Shown: piece after piece, positions 9,013-17,529 of the stretch
Layout of the letters: every line of letters begins with the position of its first letter
Numbering within the stretch: position 1 is the stretch's first letter
From: Rhabdaerophilum calidifontis
GTDB taxonomy: Bacteria; Pseudomonadota; Alphaproteobacteria; Rhizobiales; Beijerinckiaceae
NCBI RefSeq assembly: GCF_008641065.1
Contig: NZ_VTRS01000001.1
Location: forward strand, 868,001-932,000
Direction: 5' to 3'
Length of the DNA: 64,000 nucleotides
Position numbers and translations under genes: made by a program
The notes under the pieces: generated by a model
What the model was told of the DNA's origin: nothing
Database searches by the model: none
The model's input: only the letters and a program-made list of their open reading frames with translations

Positions 9013-9948
9013 ATGCGCAAGCTTGTGGGCTGGTTGGGAGGGCTCGCCGCTCTCGGTCTGGTCGGCTTCCTGGTCGTGACGGACCCGGCCTTCCATCGGG
9101 TGCTTTTCGGCATCGGCCTGCCGCTGCCGGCGGCGCCGCCCGATCTCGCCAATGGCCGGGCGATGTTCTTCGCCGGCGGCTGTGCCTCCTGCCACGCGAC
9201 TCCCGGCCATGCGGATCGGCTGCGGCTCGGCGGCGGGCTGGCGCTGCATTCGCCGTTCGGGACATTCCACGCCCCCAATCTCTCGCCGCATCCCGCAGAC
9301 GGGATCGGGGGCTGGACGCTCGACCAGTTCATCCGCGCCATGCGCGAGGGCGTGGCACCGGACGGACGGCATTACTACCCCGCCTTCCCCTATGCGAGCT
9401 ACCAGCGCATGGGGGCGAAGGATCTCGCCGACCTGTTCGCCTTCCTGAAATCGCTGGCGCCGGTCGCGGGACGCGCGCCGGAACACGCGCTTGCCTTTCC
9501 GTTCCAGATCCGGCGGCTGGTGGGGGGCTGGAAGCTTCTCTACCTCGATGGGCGGGTGTTTGTGCCCGATCCCGGCCGCAGCGCGGCCTGGAACCGTGGC
9601 GCCTATCTGGTCGAGGGGCCGGGCCATTGCGCCGAATGCCATTCCCCGCGCGATGCGCTTGGCGGCATCGTGCAGGCGCGGCGCTATGCCGGCGGGCCCG
9701 ATCCCGAGAATCCGCGCAAGACGGTGCCGAACATCACCCCGCATCGCGACGGGATCGGCGATTGGTCGAAGGGCGACCACGCACAATTCCTCAAGACCGG
9801 CGAGAGCCCGGCCTTCGTCACCGCCGGCGGCTCCATGGCATCGGTGATCCGCAACATGGCGGAATTGTCCGATGACGACCGCGCCGCGATGGCGGAATTT
9901 CTCGTCACGCTGCCGCCGATCGCGGGGAAACTGCAGCCGGCGCGCTGA
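9013..9948 (+). CDS. Dihaem c-type cytochrome
   Basis: A 311-residue protein with an N-terminal membrane anchor or signal (residues 4-24) and two cytochrome c domains. Haem motifs are CASCH at 57-61 and CAECH at 206-210. It resembles the cytochrome subunits that accept electrons from periplasmic alcohol, aldehyde or nicotinate-type dehydrogenases. GGGGGAGGCGCG precedes the ATG. Placement after the CoxL-like gene suggests it carries electrons from that enzyme to the respiratory chain, in place of the missing FAD and Fe-S subunits; this pairing is inferred from order only. Confidence 0.88.
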   Translation: MRKLVGWLGGLAALGLVGFLVVTDPAFHRVLFGIGLPLPAAPPDLANGRAMFFAGGCASCHATPGHADRLRLGGGLALHSPFGTFHAPNLSPHPADGIGGWTLDQFIRAMREGVAPDGRHYYPAFPYASYQRMGAKDLADLFAFLKSLAPVAGRAPEHALAFPFQIRRLVGGWKLLYLDGRVFVPDPGRSAAWNRGAYLVEGPGHCAECHSPRDALGGIVQARRYAGGPDPENPRKTVPNITPHRDGIGDWSKGDHAQFLKTGESPAFVTAGGSMASVIRNMAELSDDDRAAMAEFLVTLPPIAGKLQPAR

Positions 9949-9951
9949 GCG

Positions 9952-10593
9952 TCATTCCATCACCGCCGCCTTGAGGATCACGACCATGATCGCATGGCCC
10001 GGCTCGCTGCCGACGCAGCGGATGATGTGCTGGCGATCGCAGCGGTAGCGCAGCGATTCCCCCGCGCGGGCGATCTTGGTCACGCCGCCGACCTCGACCT
10101 CGAACATGCCGGCGATCACCGAGAGGCTCTCGACCGAGCCGCGCTGATGCGCGTCGGAATCGAGCGCGCCGCCCGGCTCGGCCTGCACATCATACCATTG
10201 CAGCCATTCGACCGTCTTGAGCCAGCCGACGATGGCGAGGCGCATCTTGCCGTCGTCCGAGACGAGGATCGGGGTGTCGGCGCGGGTCGCGTGCTCGATG
10301 AAGGGCTCCTCGTCCGACGAGACCAGGAAGCGCTCGATCGAGACATCGAGCGCCTGCGAGAGCCGCCAGATGGTGGCGAGCGTCGGGTTGGTCTCGTTGC
10401 GCTCGATCTGGCTGATGATCGATTTCGCGACGCCCGATTGCTCGGCGAGTTCGGAGAGCGAGAGGTTGTAGGCCTTGCGCAGGCGCTGGATCGTCTTGCC
10501 GAGCTGGCCGGAAAGCGCCATGGCGCCGGCTTCGAGCTCGCGCGGCTTGTCCTTGTCCTGCATGGGTGGGTGCGCGTCCGTTTCGCCGGCCAA
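9952..10593 (-). CDS. XRE-family regulator with cupin domain
   Basis: A 213-residue DNA-binding protein. An XRE helix-turn-helix occupies about residues 33-87 (LSELAEQSGVAKSIISQIE is the recognition region), and a small cupin barrel fills about 135-205. This architecture is typical of repressors that sense a small metabolite (PuuR / SutR relatives). The longest frame starts at TTG; an in-frame ATG 30 bases further in (MQDKDK) is an equally good start, and neither has a strong ribosome site. It lies 75 bases downstream of the orphan TRAP binding protein in the same direction and convergent with the dihaem cytochrome gene, so its target is not clear. Confidence 0.87.
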   Translation of the reverse strand: MAGETDAHPPMQDKDKPRELEAGAMALSGQLGKTIQRLRKAYNLSLSELAEQSGVAKSIISQIERNETNPTLATIWRLSQALDVSIERFLVSSDEEPFIEHATRADTPILVSDDGKMRLAIVGWLKTVEWLQWYDVQAEPGGALDSDAHQRGSVESLSVIAGMFEVEVGGVTKIARAGESLRYRCDRQHIIRCVGSEPGHAIMVVILKAAVME

Positions 10594-10668
10594 ATGTTCG
10601 GATGATCGAACCCTCTTTTGCCCCAGCGCGAAGGGCGAGGCAAGCGTTCGCGCATCATCCCCCGGCGC

Positions 10669-11736
10669 TCATTCCGGCTGGAGCGCGAGCTGCCCGGCGA
10701 GCGTGACGCGCCGCCAGGCTGCGTTGCGCGCGCGATGCGCCTCCAGCGAGGCGAGGATGCGGCCGCCGAGCGGGGAGCGCGCGGCGAGTTCGCGCAGGAT
10801 CTCGTCGGCGGCGCGCCGGGCCGCGGCGAGAATGTCCGGCGGCAGGCGGCGCAATTGCACGCGGTGCTGGCCGACGAGTTCGAGCAGCGCGGCGGCGTTT
10901 TCCGCCTGCGCCTCGGCGAGCCCGCGCGCATGCGCCTCCAGCCCCACGGCCTCAAGGATCGCCCGGAACTCCTCCGGCAACGCCTCCCAGGCCGCAAGAT
11001 GGATGATCGCTTCCGCCGTGCCGTTCGGCTTGTTGAAGCCCGGCGCGTAGTAATAGGGGGCGGTCTTGTGGAGGCCGAGCGGCAAATCGTTGACCGGCGA
11101 GAGGAATTCCACCGCGTCGATCGTGCCGGAGGAGAGCGAGATCAGCAGATCGCCCGGCGCGATGGCGAGCGGCACGGCGCCGAGCCGCGCCCAGACCTCG
11201 CTGCCGAGGCCGACCGCGCGGATCTTCAGGCCGCGCACCTGATCGAGCCCGGCGATCTCGCGCTTGAACCAGCCGGCCATGCAGGGGCCGGTATTGCCCG
11301 CGACGAGCGGCTTCACCCCGAAGCCGCGGTAGAGTTCGTCCCACAGCGCCTGGCCGCCGCCGCGTTCGAGCCAGGCTTGATGCTCGATCGGGTCGGGGCC
11401 GAAGGGGATCGTGGTGAAGAAGTTCGTGGCCGGGTTCTTGCCCGTCCAGTAGAGGCTTGCGGTGTGCCCCATCTCGACCGTTCCGGTCGACACGGCATCC
11501 ATCACCTGGAGCGCGGGGACGATCTCCCCGGCGCCGAAGAGCTGGATCTCGAACCGCCCGCCGGACAATTCCCGCACGCGGCGGGCAATATGGGCGGCGG
11601 CCACGCCGGGGCCGGGCAGGTTCTTGGGCCAGGATGTCGCCATGCGCCAGCGGATCGGCGCCGCGGCATGGATCGCGGGTGCCGCAAGCGGCGCCGCAGC
11701 GAGGGCGAGGAGGGTCGAACGGCGCGTCGGGATCAT
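10669..11736 (-). CDS. Orphan TRAP binding protein, TakP-like
   Basis: A 355-residue periplasmic binding protein with signal MIPTRRSTLLALAAAPLAAP and cleavage near AIHA-AA. The blocks WRMATSWPKNLPGPG, FTTIPFGPDP, AGNTGPCMAGWF and FKREIAGLDQVRGLKIR match TakP-type TRAP proteins that bind 2-oxo acids. It begins 4 bases after the thiD stop, so it appears to be the last gene of the thiM-thiE-thiD operon under the TPP riboswitch. No small or large TRAP permease gene is nearby. Longer upstream starts would run into thiD and are rejected. Its ligand is unknown; a link to thiamine or its precursors would be new and is only suggested by position. Confidence 0.85.
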   Translation of the reverse strand: MIPTRRSTLLALAAAPLAAPAIHAAAPIRWRMATSWPKNLPGPGVAAAHIARRVRELSGGRFEIQLFGAGEIVPALQVMDAVSTGTVEMGHTASLYWTGKNPATNFFTTIPFGPDPIEHQAWLERGGGQALWDELYRGFGVKPLVAGNTGPCMAGWFKREIAGLDQVRGLKIRAVGLGSEVWARLGAVPLAIAPGDLLISLSSGTIDAVEFLSPVNDLPLGLHKTAPYYYAPGFNKPNGTAEAIIHLAAWEALPEEFRAILEAVGLEAHARGLAEAQAENAAALLELVGQHRVQLRRLPPDILAAARRAADEILRELAARSPLGGRILASLEAHRARNAAWRRVTLAGQLALQPE

Positions 11737-11740
11737 CGGG

Positions 11741-12535
11741 TCACCACCAGGCATGGAAATGATGCGTCGGGCCGTGGCCATGGCCGATCCGCAGCCGGTC
11801 GGCCGCGGCGATCGCGGCATGGGTATAGGTCTTGGCGGCTTGCACCGCCTCCGGCAGCGGCATCCCCTTCGCCAGCCCCGCCGCGATGGCGGAGGAGAGG
11901 GTGCAGCCGGTGCCGTGGCTGTTGCGCGAGGGGATGCGCGGCGCGGCAAGGCGCGTGATGCCGGCCGGGGTCACGAGCAGGTCGAGCGCTTCCGGCCCGG
12001 TGCCGTGGCCGCCCTTCACCAGCACCGCCTTCGGCCCGCGCGCGAGCAGCGCCCGGCCCTGCGCCGCCATTGCGGCCTCATCCGTCGCGATCGGCTCGCC
12101 AAGCAGCCGCGCCGCCTCGGGCAGGTTCGGCGTTAGCACATCCGCGCGGGGCAGGAGGCGCGCGACGAGGGTGCCGATCGCGGCCTCGGTGAGCAGGGGA
12201 TCGCCGCTCGCCGCGACCATCACCGGATCGAGCACCACCGGGCCGGAATAGGCCGCGAGCCCGGCGGCGACGGCTTCGATCGTCGCCGGAACCGAGAGCA
12301 TCCCGATCTTGACCGCGTCCACTGCGAGATCGCCGAGCACGCTCGCCATCTGCGCGGCGACGAAATCGGCGGGCACATCGTGGATGCCCTGGACGCCGCG
12401 CGTGTTCTGGGCCGTCAGCGCCGTGATCACGCTCGCGCCGTAGACGCCGAGCGCCGAGAAGGTCTTGAGATCGGCCTGGATGCCGGCGCCGCCGCCGGAA
12501 TCCGAGCCCGCGATGGTGAGCGCGATCGCGGTCAT
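11741..12535 (-). CDS. thiD: Hydroxymethylpyrimidine (phosphate) kinase ThiD
   Basis: A 264-residue ribokinase-family enzyme that phosphorylates HMP to HMP-P and then HMP-PP, the pyrimidine half of thiamine. The N-terminus [19 protein letters not shown] is the classic ThiD substrate-binding block (residues 7-25), and the anion-hole motif HGTGCTLS with its catalytic cysteine lies near 210. The start ATG overlaps the thiE stop (ATGA), showing translational coupling. Length is normal for the family. Confidence 0.95.
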   Translation of the reverse strand: MTAIALTIAGSDSGGGAGIQADLKTFSALGVYGASVITALTAQNTRGVQGIHDVPADFVAAQMASVLGDLAVDAVKIGMLSVPATIEAVAAGLAAYSGPVVLDPVMVAASGDPLLTEAAIGTLVARLLPRADVLTPNLPEAARLLGEPIATDEAAMAAQGRALLARGPKAVLVKGGHGTGPEALDLLVTPAGITRLAAPRIPSRNSHGTGCTLSSAIAAGLAKGMPLPEAVQAAKTYTHAAIAAADRLRIGHGHGPTHHFHAWW

Positions 12536-13203
12536 GTGCGGGCGCCCCGCGCCGCGAGGGCGGCGTCGATCCGCGCGCGGAAGGCGCGCGCCTCGGCCGC
12601 GACATCCGGGGCGAGATAGAGCGCGGCGATCAGCGCCACCCCGTCGGCACCGGCGGCGATGCAGGGGGCGGCAGTCTCGAGATCGATGCCGGCAATGGCG
12701 CCGACCGGCAGCCCCGAGGCGGAGGCCGCCTGCCGGAGCCGCGCCAGTCCTGCGAGGCCGAGCGGCGGATCGGGGTTGTCCTTCGAGCCGGTAACGAAGA
12801 CGCCGCCGATGCAGCCGTAATCGACGAGGGCGGGGTCGAGCGCGGCGAGATCGCTCTCGTCCTTGATCGTCACGCCGATGATCGCGCGTGGGCCGAGCAG
12901 CCGCCTTGCATCCGCCGGCGCCATGTCCTCGCGGCCGAGATGCACGCCCGCGGCGCCCGCCGCGAGCGCGACATCGACCCGGTCGTTGACAAGGAGCGGC
13001 ACCGCATCGCCGGCGGCGGCGCGGATGGCGCGGGCGCGCGCGACCATCGCGCGGGTTCCGGCCTGCTTGTCGCGATATTGCAGCAGGGTCACGCCGCCGG
13101 CGACCGAAGCGGCGGCGAGCGCGGCGAGATCGCGGCCGGCGAGACGGTCGCCGTCGAGAATGCCGTTGAGGCGGAAATCCACCGGCACGGGTCGGTCACG
13201 CAT
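12532..13203 (-). CDS. thiE: Thiamine-phosphate synthase ThiE
   Basis: A 223-residue TIM-barrel enzyme that joins HMP-PP and hydroxyethylthiazole phosphate to make thiamine phosphate. Seen motifs: LQYRDKQAG (41-49), the pyrophosphate-binding LVNDRVDVA (71-79), GVHLGREDM (86-94), and [10 protein letters not shown] near 136-145. I chose ATG (MRDRPVPV), which overlaps the thiM end by 8 bases; the frame stays open 26 codons further but that part lies inside thiM. The stop overlaps the thiD start. Confidence 0.94.
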   Translation of the reverse strand: MRDRPVPVDFRLNGILDGDRLAGRDLAALAAASVAGGVTLLQYRDKQAGTRAMVARARAIRAAAGDAVPLLVNDRVDVALAAGAAGVHLGREDMAPADARRLLGPRAIIGVTIKDESDLAALDPALVDYGCIGGVFVTGSKDNPDPPLGLAGLARLRQAASASGLPVGAIAGIDLETAAPCIAAGADGVALIAALYLAPDVAAEARAFRARIDAALAARGART

Positions 13204-14002
13204 CCTGGGATCCTTCGGGTTGGAAAAGGTCAAGCCTGAGCCGCGATTCGATCGCGCCATCGTCGAGCGCGGCGAGCGCATCGAGCAGGCGCACGGCGAA
13301 GCTGCCGGGGCCGGGCGCGTCCTCGGCGGCGATCTCGGCGGCGATGGTGAGGATCGCGACGCCGGCGATCGCGGCGGCGAAGGGATCGGGCTCGACCGCG
13401 AGGCATCCGGCGAGGATCGCGCCGAGCAGGCAGCCGGTCGCGGTCACCTGGTCGAGGCGCGGCGTGCCGTTGGCAAGCTCTGCCATCCGCGCGCCGTGGC
13501 GCAACCGGTCGATCGCGCCGGTCACGAGCAGCGCGGTGCCCGGCGGGGTCAGCGGCGCGAAAACCGCAGCCTCGGCGGCGTTGACCTTGAGGATCGCCGG
13601 ACCGGCCGCCAGAAGTTCCTCGGCCAGGGCTCGCCGGCGCGGCGAACGCTCGGCCTTGACCGGATCGACGAGGAAGGGGATGCCGCGTGCGCGCGCCGTC
13701 GCCGCCGCGCGCGGCAGGGATTCGAAGCGCTCGCGGTCGAGCATGCCGAGATTGAGCAGGACGGCGTCGCTCACCCCGACGAGATCGGCGATCTCCTCCG
13801 GATTGCTGGTCATCGAGGGCTGGAGACCGAGCGCCAGCATGCCGTTGGCGCTCAGCGGCTGCGCGACCGGGCTCGTGATGACATGGATGCGCTTGCGGCC
13901 CCCGCGCATCGCCGCGAGGATTGCGGCAATTCTGCGCGCGGCGTGAGGGCGATCATAAACGTGATGAAAAGAGGCGGCACCGGCCGCCAATTCGTCCGAC
14001 AT
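13196..14002 (-). CDS. thiM: Hydroxyethylthiazole kinase ThiM
   Basis: A 268-residue ribokinase-fold enzyme that phosphorylates hydroxyethylthiazole, a salvage step. The blocks NGMLALGLQPSMTSNPEE (residues 51-68) and VTATGCLLGAI (about 195-205, containing the catalytic cysteine) are family signatures. With thiD and thiE it forms a thiamine salvage operon; thiC, thiG and thiO are not here, so de novo synthesis genes must lie elsewhere or be missing. The ATG is 8 bases downstream of the TPP riboswitch core, so control is likely at translation start. Confidence 0.94.
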   Translation of the reverse strand: MSDELAAGAASFHHVYDRPHAARRIAAILAAMRGGRKRIHVITSPVAQPLSANGMLALGLQPSMTSNPEEIADLVGVSDAVLLNLGMLDRERFESLPRAAATARARGIPFLVDPVKAERSPRRRALAEELLAAGPAILKVNAAEAAVFAPLTPPGTALLVTGAIDRLRHGARMAELANGTPRLDQVTATGCLLGAILAGCLAVEPDPFAAAIAGVAILTIAAEIAAEDAPGPGSFAVRLLDALAALDDGAIESRLRLDLFQPEGSQDA

Positions 14003-14010
14003 GGCTCCCG

Positions 14011-14106
14011 CTTCCCTCCGCCGGCATGACCCGGATCAGGTTCGATGGGTTGGCTCGCGCCTCTCAGCCCGCCTGCCGCTCGCGCGGCCGGCCGGGCACC
14101 CCAAGC
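14011..14106 (-). promoter_or_regulatory. TPP riboswitch (THI element)
   Basis: Read on the minus strand this stretch has the conserved TPP aptamer: GGGGTGC near the 5' end, GGCTGAGAGG in the pyrimidine-sensing arm, then GAACCTGATCCGGGTCATGC and CGGCGGAGGGAAG at the 3' end. Thiamine pyrophosphate binding would shut down thiM-thiE-thiD and the attached TRAP binding protein. The GGAGGG of the 3' strand lies very close to the thiM start, which favours blocking of ribosome access over transcription termination; no T-rich terminator is visible. Confidence 0.95.
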
Positions 14107-14152
14107 TTGGCTGACGGAGAGGTAGCGCGTGCCGCGGGCTTTGGCAAGCCGG

Positions 14153-15175
14153 CTAGACGGCACGCTGCGAGGAGGCCTCGCTCTGCCTGGCACGATCGAT
14201 GCCGAGCTGGCGCTCGCGCAGGATGACGAAGATGCCCGCTGCCGAGACGATCGCCGCGCCGATCAGGATCAGATCGTCCGGGATATCGGAGAACAGGAAA
14301 TAGCCCCAGGCGATGGCGAAGATCATGCCGGTATAATCGAAGGGCGCGACGAGCGAAGCCGGCGCCCGGCGATAGCTCTCGGTGAGAAAGATCTGCCCGA
14401 ACCCGCCCATGATCCCGGTCAGCACCAGCAGCAGCATTTCGCGCGCGCTCGGCGCCACCCAGGCCCATTTCGGATCGAACGCGCCGGCCAGCACCGAGAT
14501 CATGCCGAAGGTGGTGGTCATCAGCGAGAAATAGGTGACGATGGCGGCCGTGGTCTCGGTATTGGTCAGCCGCCGTACCTCGATCATCGCGAAGGCGGCG
14601 CAGATCGCGCCGGCCAGCGAGAAGAAGGCGCCGCGCGCCCGGATGTCGCTGCCGGAGATCGACAGCGCATCGGCCGAGAGATGCGGCCAGAGCATCACGA
14701 TCACGCCGCAGAAGCCGACCAGAACCGCCGTCCAGCGATAGAGGCGAACCACCTCGCCGAGCAGCAGCGCCGCCAGCACCACCGAGAAGAGCGGCGCGGC
14801 GAAGGAGATCGCGGTCGCATCCGGCAGCGGCAGGGTCGTCAGCCCCGCGAAGCCGAAGAACATGCCGAGCGAGCCGATCAGCCCGCGCTTGAGATGGCCG
14901 GCGCGATTGGTGGTGGCGAAGGCGGTGTTGAGCCGGCCGACCAGGGCGAGCCACACGAAAACCGGGATCAGTGCGAAGAAGGAGCGGCAGAACACCACCT
15001 GCCCGACCGGAAAGCCGGTATGGGATGCCGGGCTGGCGCCGAGGATCTTCACGATCGCCCCCATGCAGGAAAAGGCGAAGGCCGAGGCGAGCTTGAACAG
15101 GATGCCGATCAGCGGCCGCTGCGCGGGCAGGGCGTGCTCGATCTCGGATGCGGGAGGAGAATCAGGGGAGGACAT
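14153..15175 (-). CDS. DMT-superfamily (EamA) transporter
   Basis: A 340-residue inner-membrane protein with about ten hydrophobic helices arranged as two EamA repeats (roughly residues 25-160 and 170-315). Each repeat has the usual loop, such as GSLGMFFGFAGLTTLPLPDAT in the first and TGIMGGFGQIFLTESYRRAP in the second. The C-terminal 25 residues are charged and cytosolic. It lies upstream of the riboswitch, on the same strand, so it is not part of the thi operon but reads toward it. The substrate, export of an amino acid or metabolite, cannot be told from sequence. Confidence 0.87.
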   Translation of the reverse strand: MSSPDSPPASEIEHALPAQRPLIGILFKLASAFAFSCMGAIVKILGASPASHTGFPVGQVVFCRSFFALIPVFVWLALVGRLNTAFATTNRAGHLKRGLIGSLGMFFGFAGLTTLPLPDATAISFAAPLFSVVLAALLLGEVVRLYRWTAVLVGFCGVIVMLWPHLSADALSISGSDIRARGAFFSLAGAICAAFAMIEVRRLTNTETTAAIVTYFSLMTTTFGMISVLAGAFDPKWAWVAPSAREMLLLVLTGIMGGFGQIFLTESYRRAPASLVAPFDYTGMIFAIAWGYFLFSDIPDDLILIGAAIVSAAGIFVILRERQLGIDRARQSEASSQRAV

Positions 15176-15204
15176 CGGGCCGGCTGCGGTTGGCGAACCA
15201 GCAT

Positions 15205-15236
15205 AGGCGGTTCAGGCGCGAGAACAACCGCCTTTT
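15205..15236. terminator. Hairpin between cheZ-like and EamA genes
   Basis: An 8-bp stem (AGGCGGTT ... AACCGCCT) with a 13-base loop; the T-run follows on the plus strand only. Both flanking genes are on the minus strand, where an A-run precedes the stem, so as a terminator for the cheZ-like gene it is not ideal. Recorded as a structure, with function uncertain. Confidence 0.3.
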
Positions 15237-15248
15237 GCCTCCTGGTGA

Positions 15249-16223
15249 TCAGCGGAAGGCGCGGATCTTCGCTTCCGTCGCGAGATCGTCATAGGGGCTC
15301 GGCGCGGGCGCTTCGGCGGCAGCGGGCGCCGCGATAGCGGGCGCAGCTGCTTCGGTCTTTTCCGCCTTCGCCTTGCGACGCCGGGGGGCAGGCGCGGGGT
15401 CGGGCACGGCCATCTCGGCGAGGTCGAGAAGCTCGGCGCCCACCATGGTCGGCTCGATCGCCTCGGCCGGGGTGAAGAACTCGAAGGCGTCGTCGATCTC
15501 GGCCTGCGGCGCCTCGCTCATCCAGATATCCGAAGCGCGCTGGGTCGGGGCCGGGACGGGTTCACCCATCTCCTCGATCATCTTCTCGTCGGCCTGGAAA
15601 TCCTCGGCGAGGCCGGCGACCTCCAGCAGCGATTTCAGCCGTCCATCGAGGAAGCGCAAGGTTTCGACCACAGTGCGGATGCGCTGGGCGGTGAGATCCT
15701 GAAAGCCGCAGGCGGTGTAGATCTCGGTCGCGCAGCGGTCGAGAAGGTCGCATTCCTCCTCCTTGCCGTGGCGCTCGCGCATCTCCCAGGCGAATTCCTG
15801 GATGCGTTCGGCGGCGGAGAGGATCGACGATGTCGCCTGCTCGGTCGTCGCGACGACGGCGTCGAGTTCGTCCGAGGCCGAGACGAACTGCGTCTCGGCG
15901 ACGCCGTCGGGGCGGATCGCGCGGATTTCGCGCTCCGTGCGCGCGATGGCGCGCGCCATGTCCATGATATCGAATTGCAGCCGCTCGAGCGGCAGGATCG
16001 CGGGATGCGTCGGCGCCGCGGCAGGCTCGCTGAGATTGCCGCGCGCGGCGAGCGAATGCTGGAGTTTCTCGATCGCCTGGAGGATCGTCACCGTCTCGGC
16101 ATGGCGGTGGCGGCGGGCATATTCGGCGAGAAACCAGCGGCCGCGGCTCGTCTCCATCACGGCCGCCTCGATCATCTCGTAGGCATGCTCGTCATCGGAG
16201 GGTTTCATGATCAGCGATGACAT
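15249..16223 (-). CDS. cheZ: CheZ-family chemotaxis phosphatase-like protein
   Basis: A 324-residue mostly helical protein. The central region (about 80-200) resembles CheZ, and CGFQDLTAQRI at 172-182 matches the CheZ active-site helix; Asp176 and Gln180 correspond to the acidic residue and the catalytic glutamine that attack CheY-phosphate. The C-terminal third is acidic, then Ala/Pro/Lys-rich, ending in a short conserved-looking tail (EAKIRAFR), where CheZ proteins bind CheY. No other che gene is in the window, though flagellar genes are 17 kb away. Start could be MSSLIM or MKPSDD five codons later. The phosphatase role is inferred from the motif. Confidence 0.78.
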   Translation of the reverse strand: MSSLIMKPSDDEHAYEMIEAAVMETSRGRWFLAEYARRHRHAETVTILQAIEKLQHSLAARGNLSEPAAAPTHPAILPLERLQFDIMDMARAIARTEREIRAIRPDGVAETQFVSASDELDAVVATTEQATSSILSAAERIQEFAWEMRERHGKEEECDLLDRCATEIYTACGFQDLTAQRIRTVVETLRFLDGRLKSLLEVAGLAEDFQADEKMIEEMGEPVPAPTQRASDIWMSEAPQAEIDDAFEFFTPAEAIEPTMVGAELLDLAEMAVPDPAPAPRRRKAKAEKTEAAAPAIAAPAAAEAPAPSPYDDLATEAKIRAFR

Positions 16224-16388
16224 GGAGGGGCCTTGCCGGATCCATTCTGGGCATTCCGCCGAACGCTGCCTGAAAACGGTTAACACCCTGTTATGATCGC
16301 GGCCGCAGCATCCCTTTCCAGCGCTTGCGGGCGCGCGCGCGAAGGTGCTAGCTGGCGCGGCGCAGCGAACGGCGCGGGTGGAGCGGCG

Positions 16389-17522
16389 ATGGCGATACCG
16401 GCAGCGGCATGGCAGGGGGGCGAGCGCACAGGCGGACGTCTCGCCCTGACGGGCTCCTGGAACGCGGAGCACGCGGCCGCGCTCGAAGGCGTGGTGGCGG
16501 CGGCTTTGGCGAAATCCACGACCGCGGGACCTGTCGCGATCGAGTGCAGCGCGCTGGTCGGGTTCGACACGCTCGGCGCCTATCTCATCCACAAGCTGGC
16601 GACGGGGCTCGGTTCCGGCGGCCATCCGGTCGAGATTGTCGGATTGACGCCGGCGCAGCGGATCCTGCTCGACGAGGTTTCCGTCACGATCCGCCAGCCT
16701 GAGGCGCGGAGCGAGCTCGGCAACGCCTATCGCATCCTCTCCGATATCGGCGAGGGCGTCGTCGATGCCGGGCGCGATGTGGCCGGCGGCGTCAGCTTCT
16801 TCGGTTCCGTGGTGATCGCGCTCGGCCGGCTCTTCACGGGGCGGACGCGGCTGCGTTTTCCGGCGGTGGTTGCGCAGCTCGAACGGGTCGGGCTGCGCAG
16901 CGTCCCGATCATCGTGCTGATCTCGTTTCTGGTCGGCGCGATCATTTCCCAGCAATCGGTGTTCCAGCTCCGGCCCTATGGCACGGTGCAGTTCGTTGCG
17001 GACCTGATCGGCATCCTTTCCTTGCGTGAACTTGCGGTGCTGCTGACCTCGATCATGATCGCGGGCCGGTCCGGCTCCTCGTTCACGGCCGAACTCGGCT
17101 CGATGAAGATGCGCGAGGAGGTGGACGCGCTCGAAACCATGGGCATGGACCCGATCGAGGTTCTCGTACTGCCGCGGCTTCTGGCGCTGATCATCGCGAT
17201 GCCGCTCCTCACCTTCCTCTCGGCGATGGCCTCGATCGGCGGCGGCGCGCTGGTGGCGATGGTCTATGGCGGGGTGAGCGCGGACGTTTTCTTCAGCCGC
17301 CTGCAGAACGCGATCGCGCTCAACACCTTTCTGGTCGGCATGATCAAGGCGCCGTTCATGGCGCTGGTCATCGGCATCACCGCCTGCATCGAGGGATTCG
17401 CGGTGCGCGGCAGCGCCGAATCGCTCGGCACCCACACCACGGCCTCGGTCGTGAAGTCGATCTTCATGGTGATCGTGGTCGACGGGCTGTTCGCGATGTT
17501 CTTCGCGGCGATCGATTATTGA
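16389..17522 (+). CDS. mlaE: MlaE-family lipid ABC permease with fused STAS domain
   Basis: A 377-residue protein. Residues 1-95 form a STAS-like domain (GRLALTGSWNAEHAAALE, VAIECSALVGFDTLGAYL), the counterpart of MlaB, fused to an MlaE permease (about 120-377) with five to six membrane segments and family block AGRSGSSFTAELGSMKMREEVDALETMGMDP... shortened here to its key motif GSMKMREEVDAL. It would form the membrane channel of a phospholipid transport system that keeps outer-membrane asymmetry. I used the ATG that gives MAIPAAAW; upstream frame is unlikely to be coding. The ATPase gene follows after 7 bases. Confidence 0.92.
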   Translation: MAIPAAAWQGGERTGGRLALTGSWNAEHAAALEGVVAAALAKSTTAGPVAIECSALVGFDTLGAYLIHKLATGLGSGGHPVEIVGLTPAQRILLDEVSVTIRQPEARSELGNAYRILSDIGEGVVDAGRDVAGGVSFFGSVVIALGRLFTGRTRLRFPAVVAQLERVGLRSVPIIVLISFLVGAIISQQSVFQLRPYGTVQFVADLIGILSLRELAVLLTSIMIAGRSGSSFTAELGSMKMREEVDALETMGMDPIEVLVLPRLLALIIAMPLLTFLSAMASIGGGALVAMVYGGVSADVFFSRLQNAIALNTFLVGMIKAPFMALVIGITACIEGFAVRGSAESLGTHTTASVVKSIFMVIVVDGLFAMFFAAIDY

Positions 17523-17529
17523 GGCGCGG

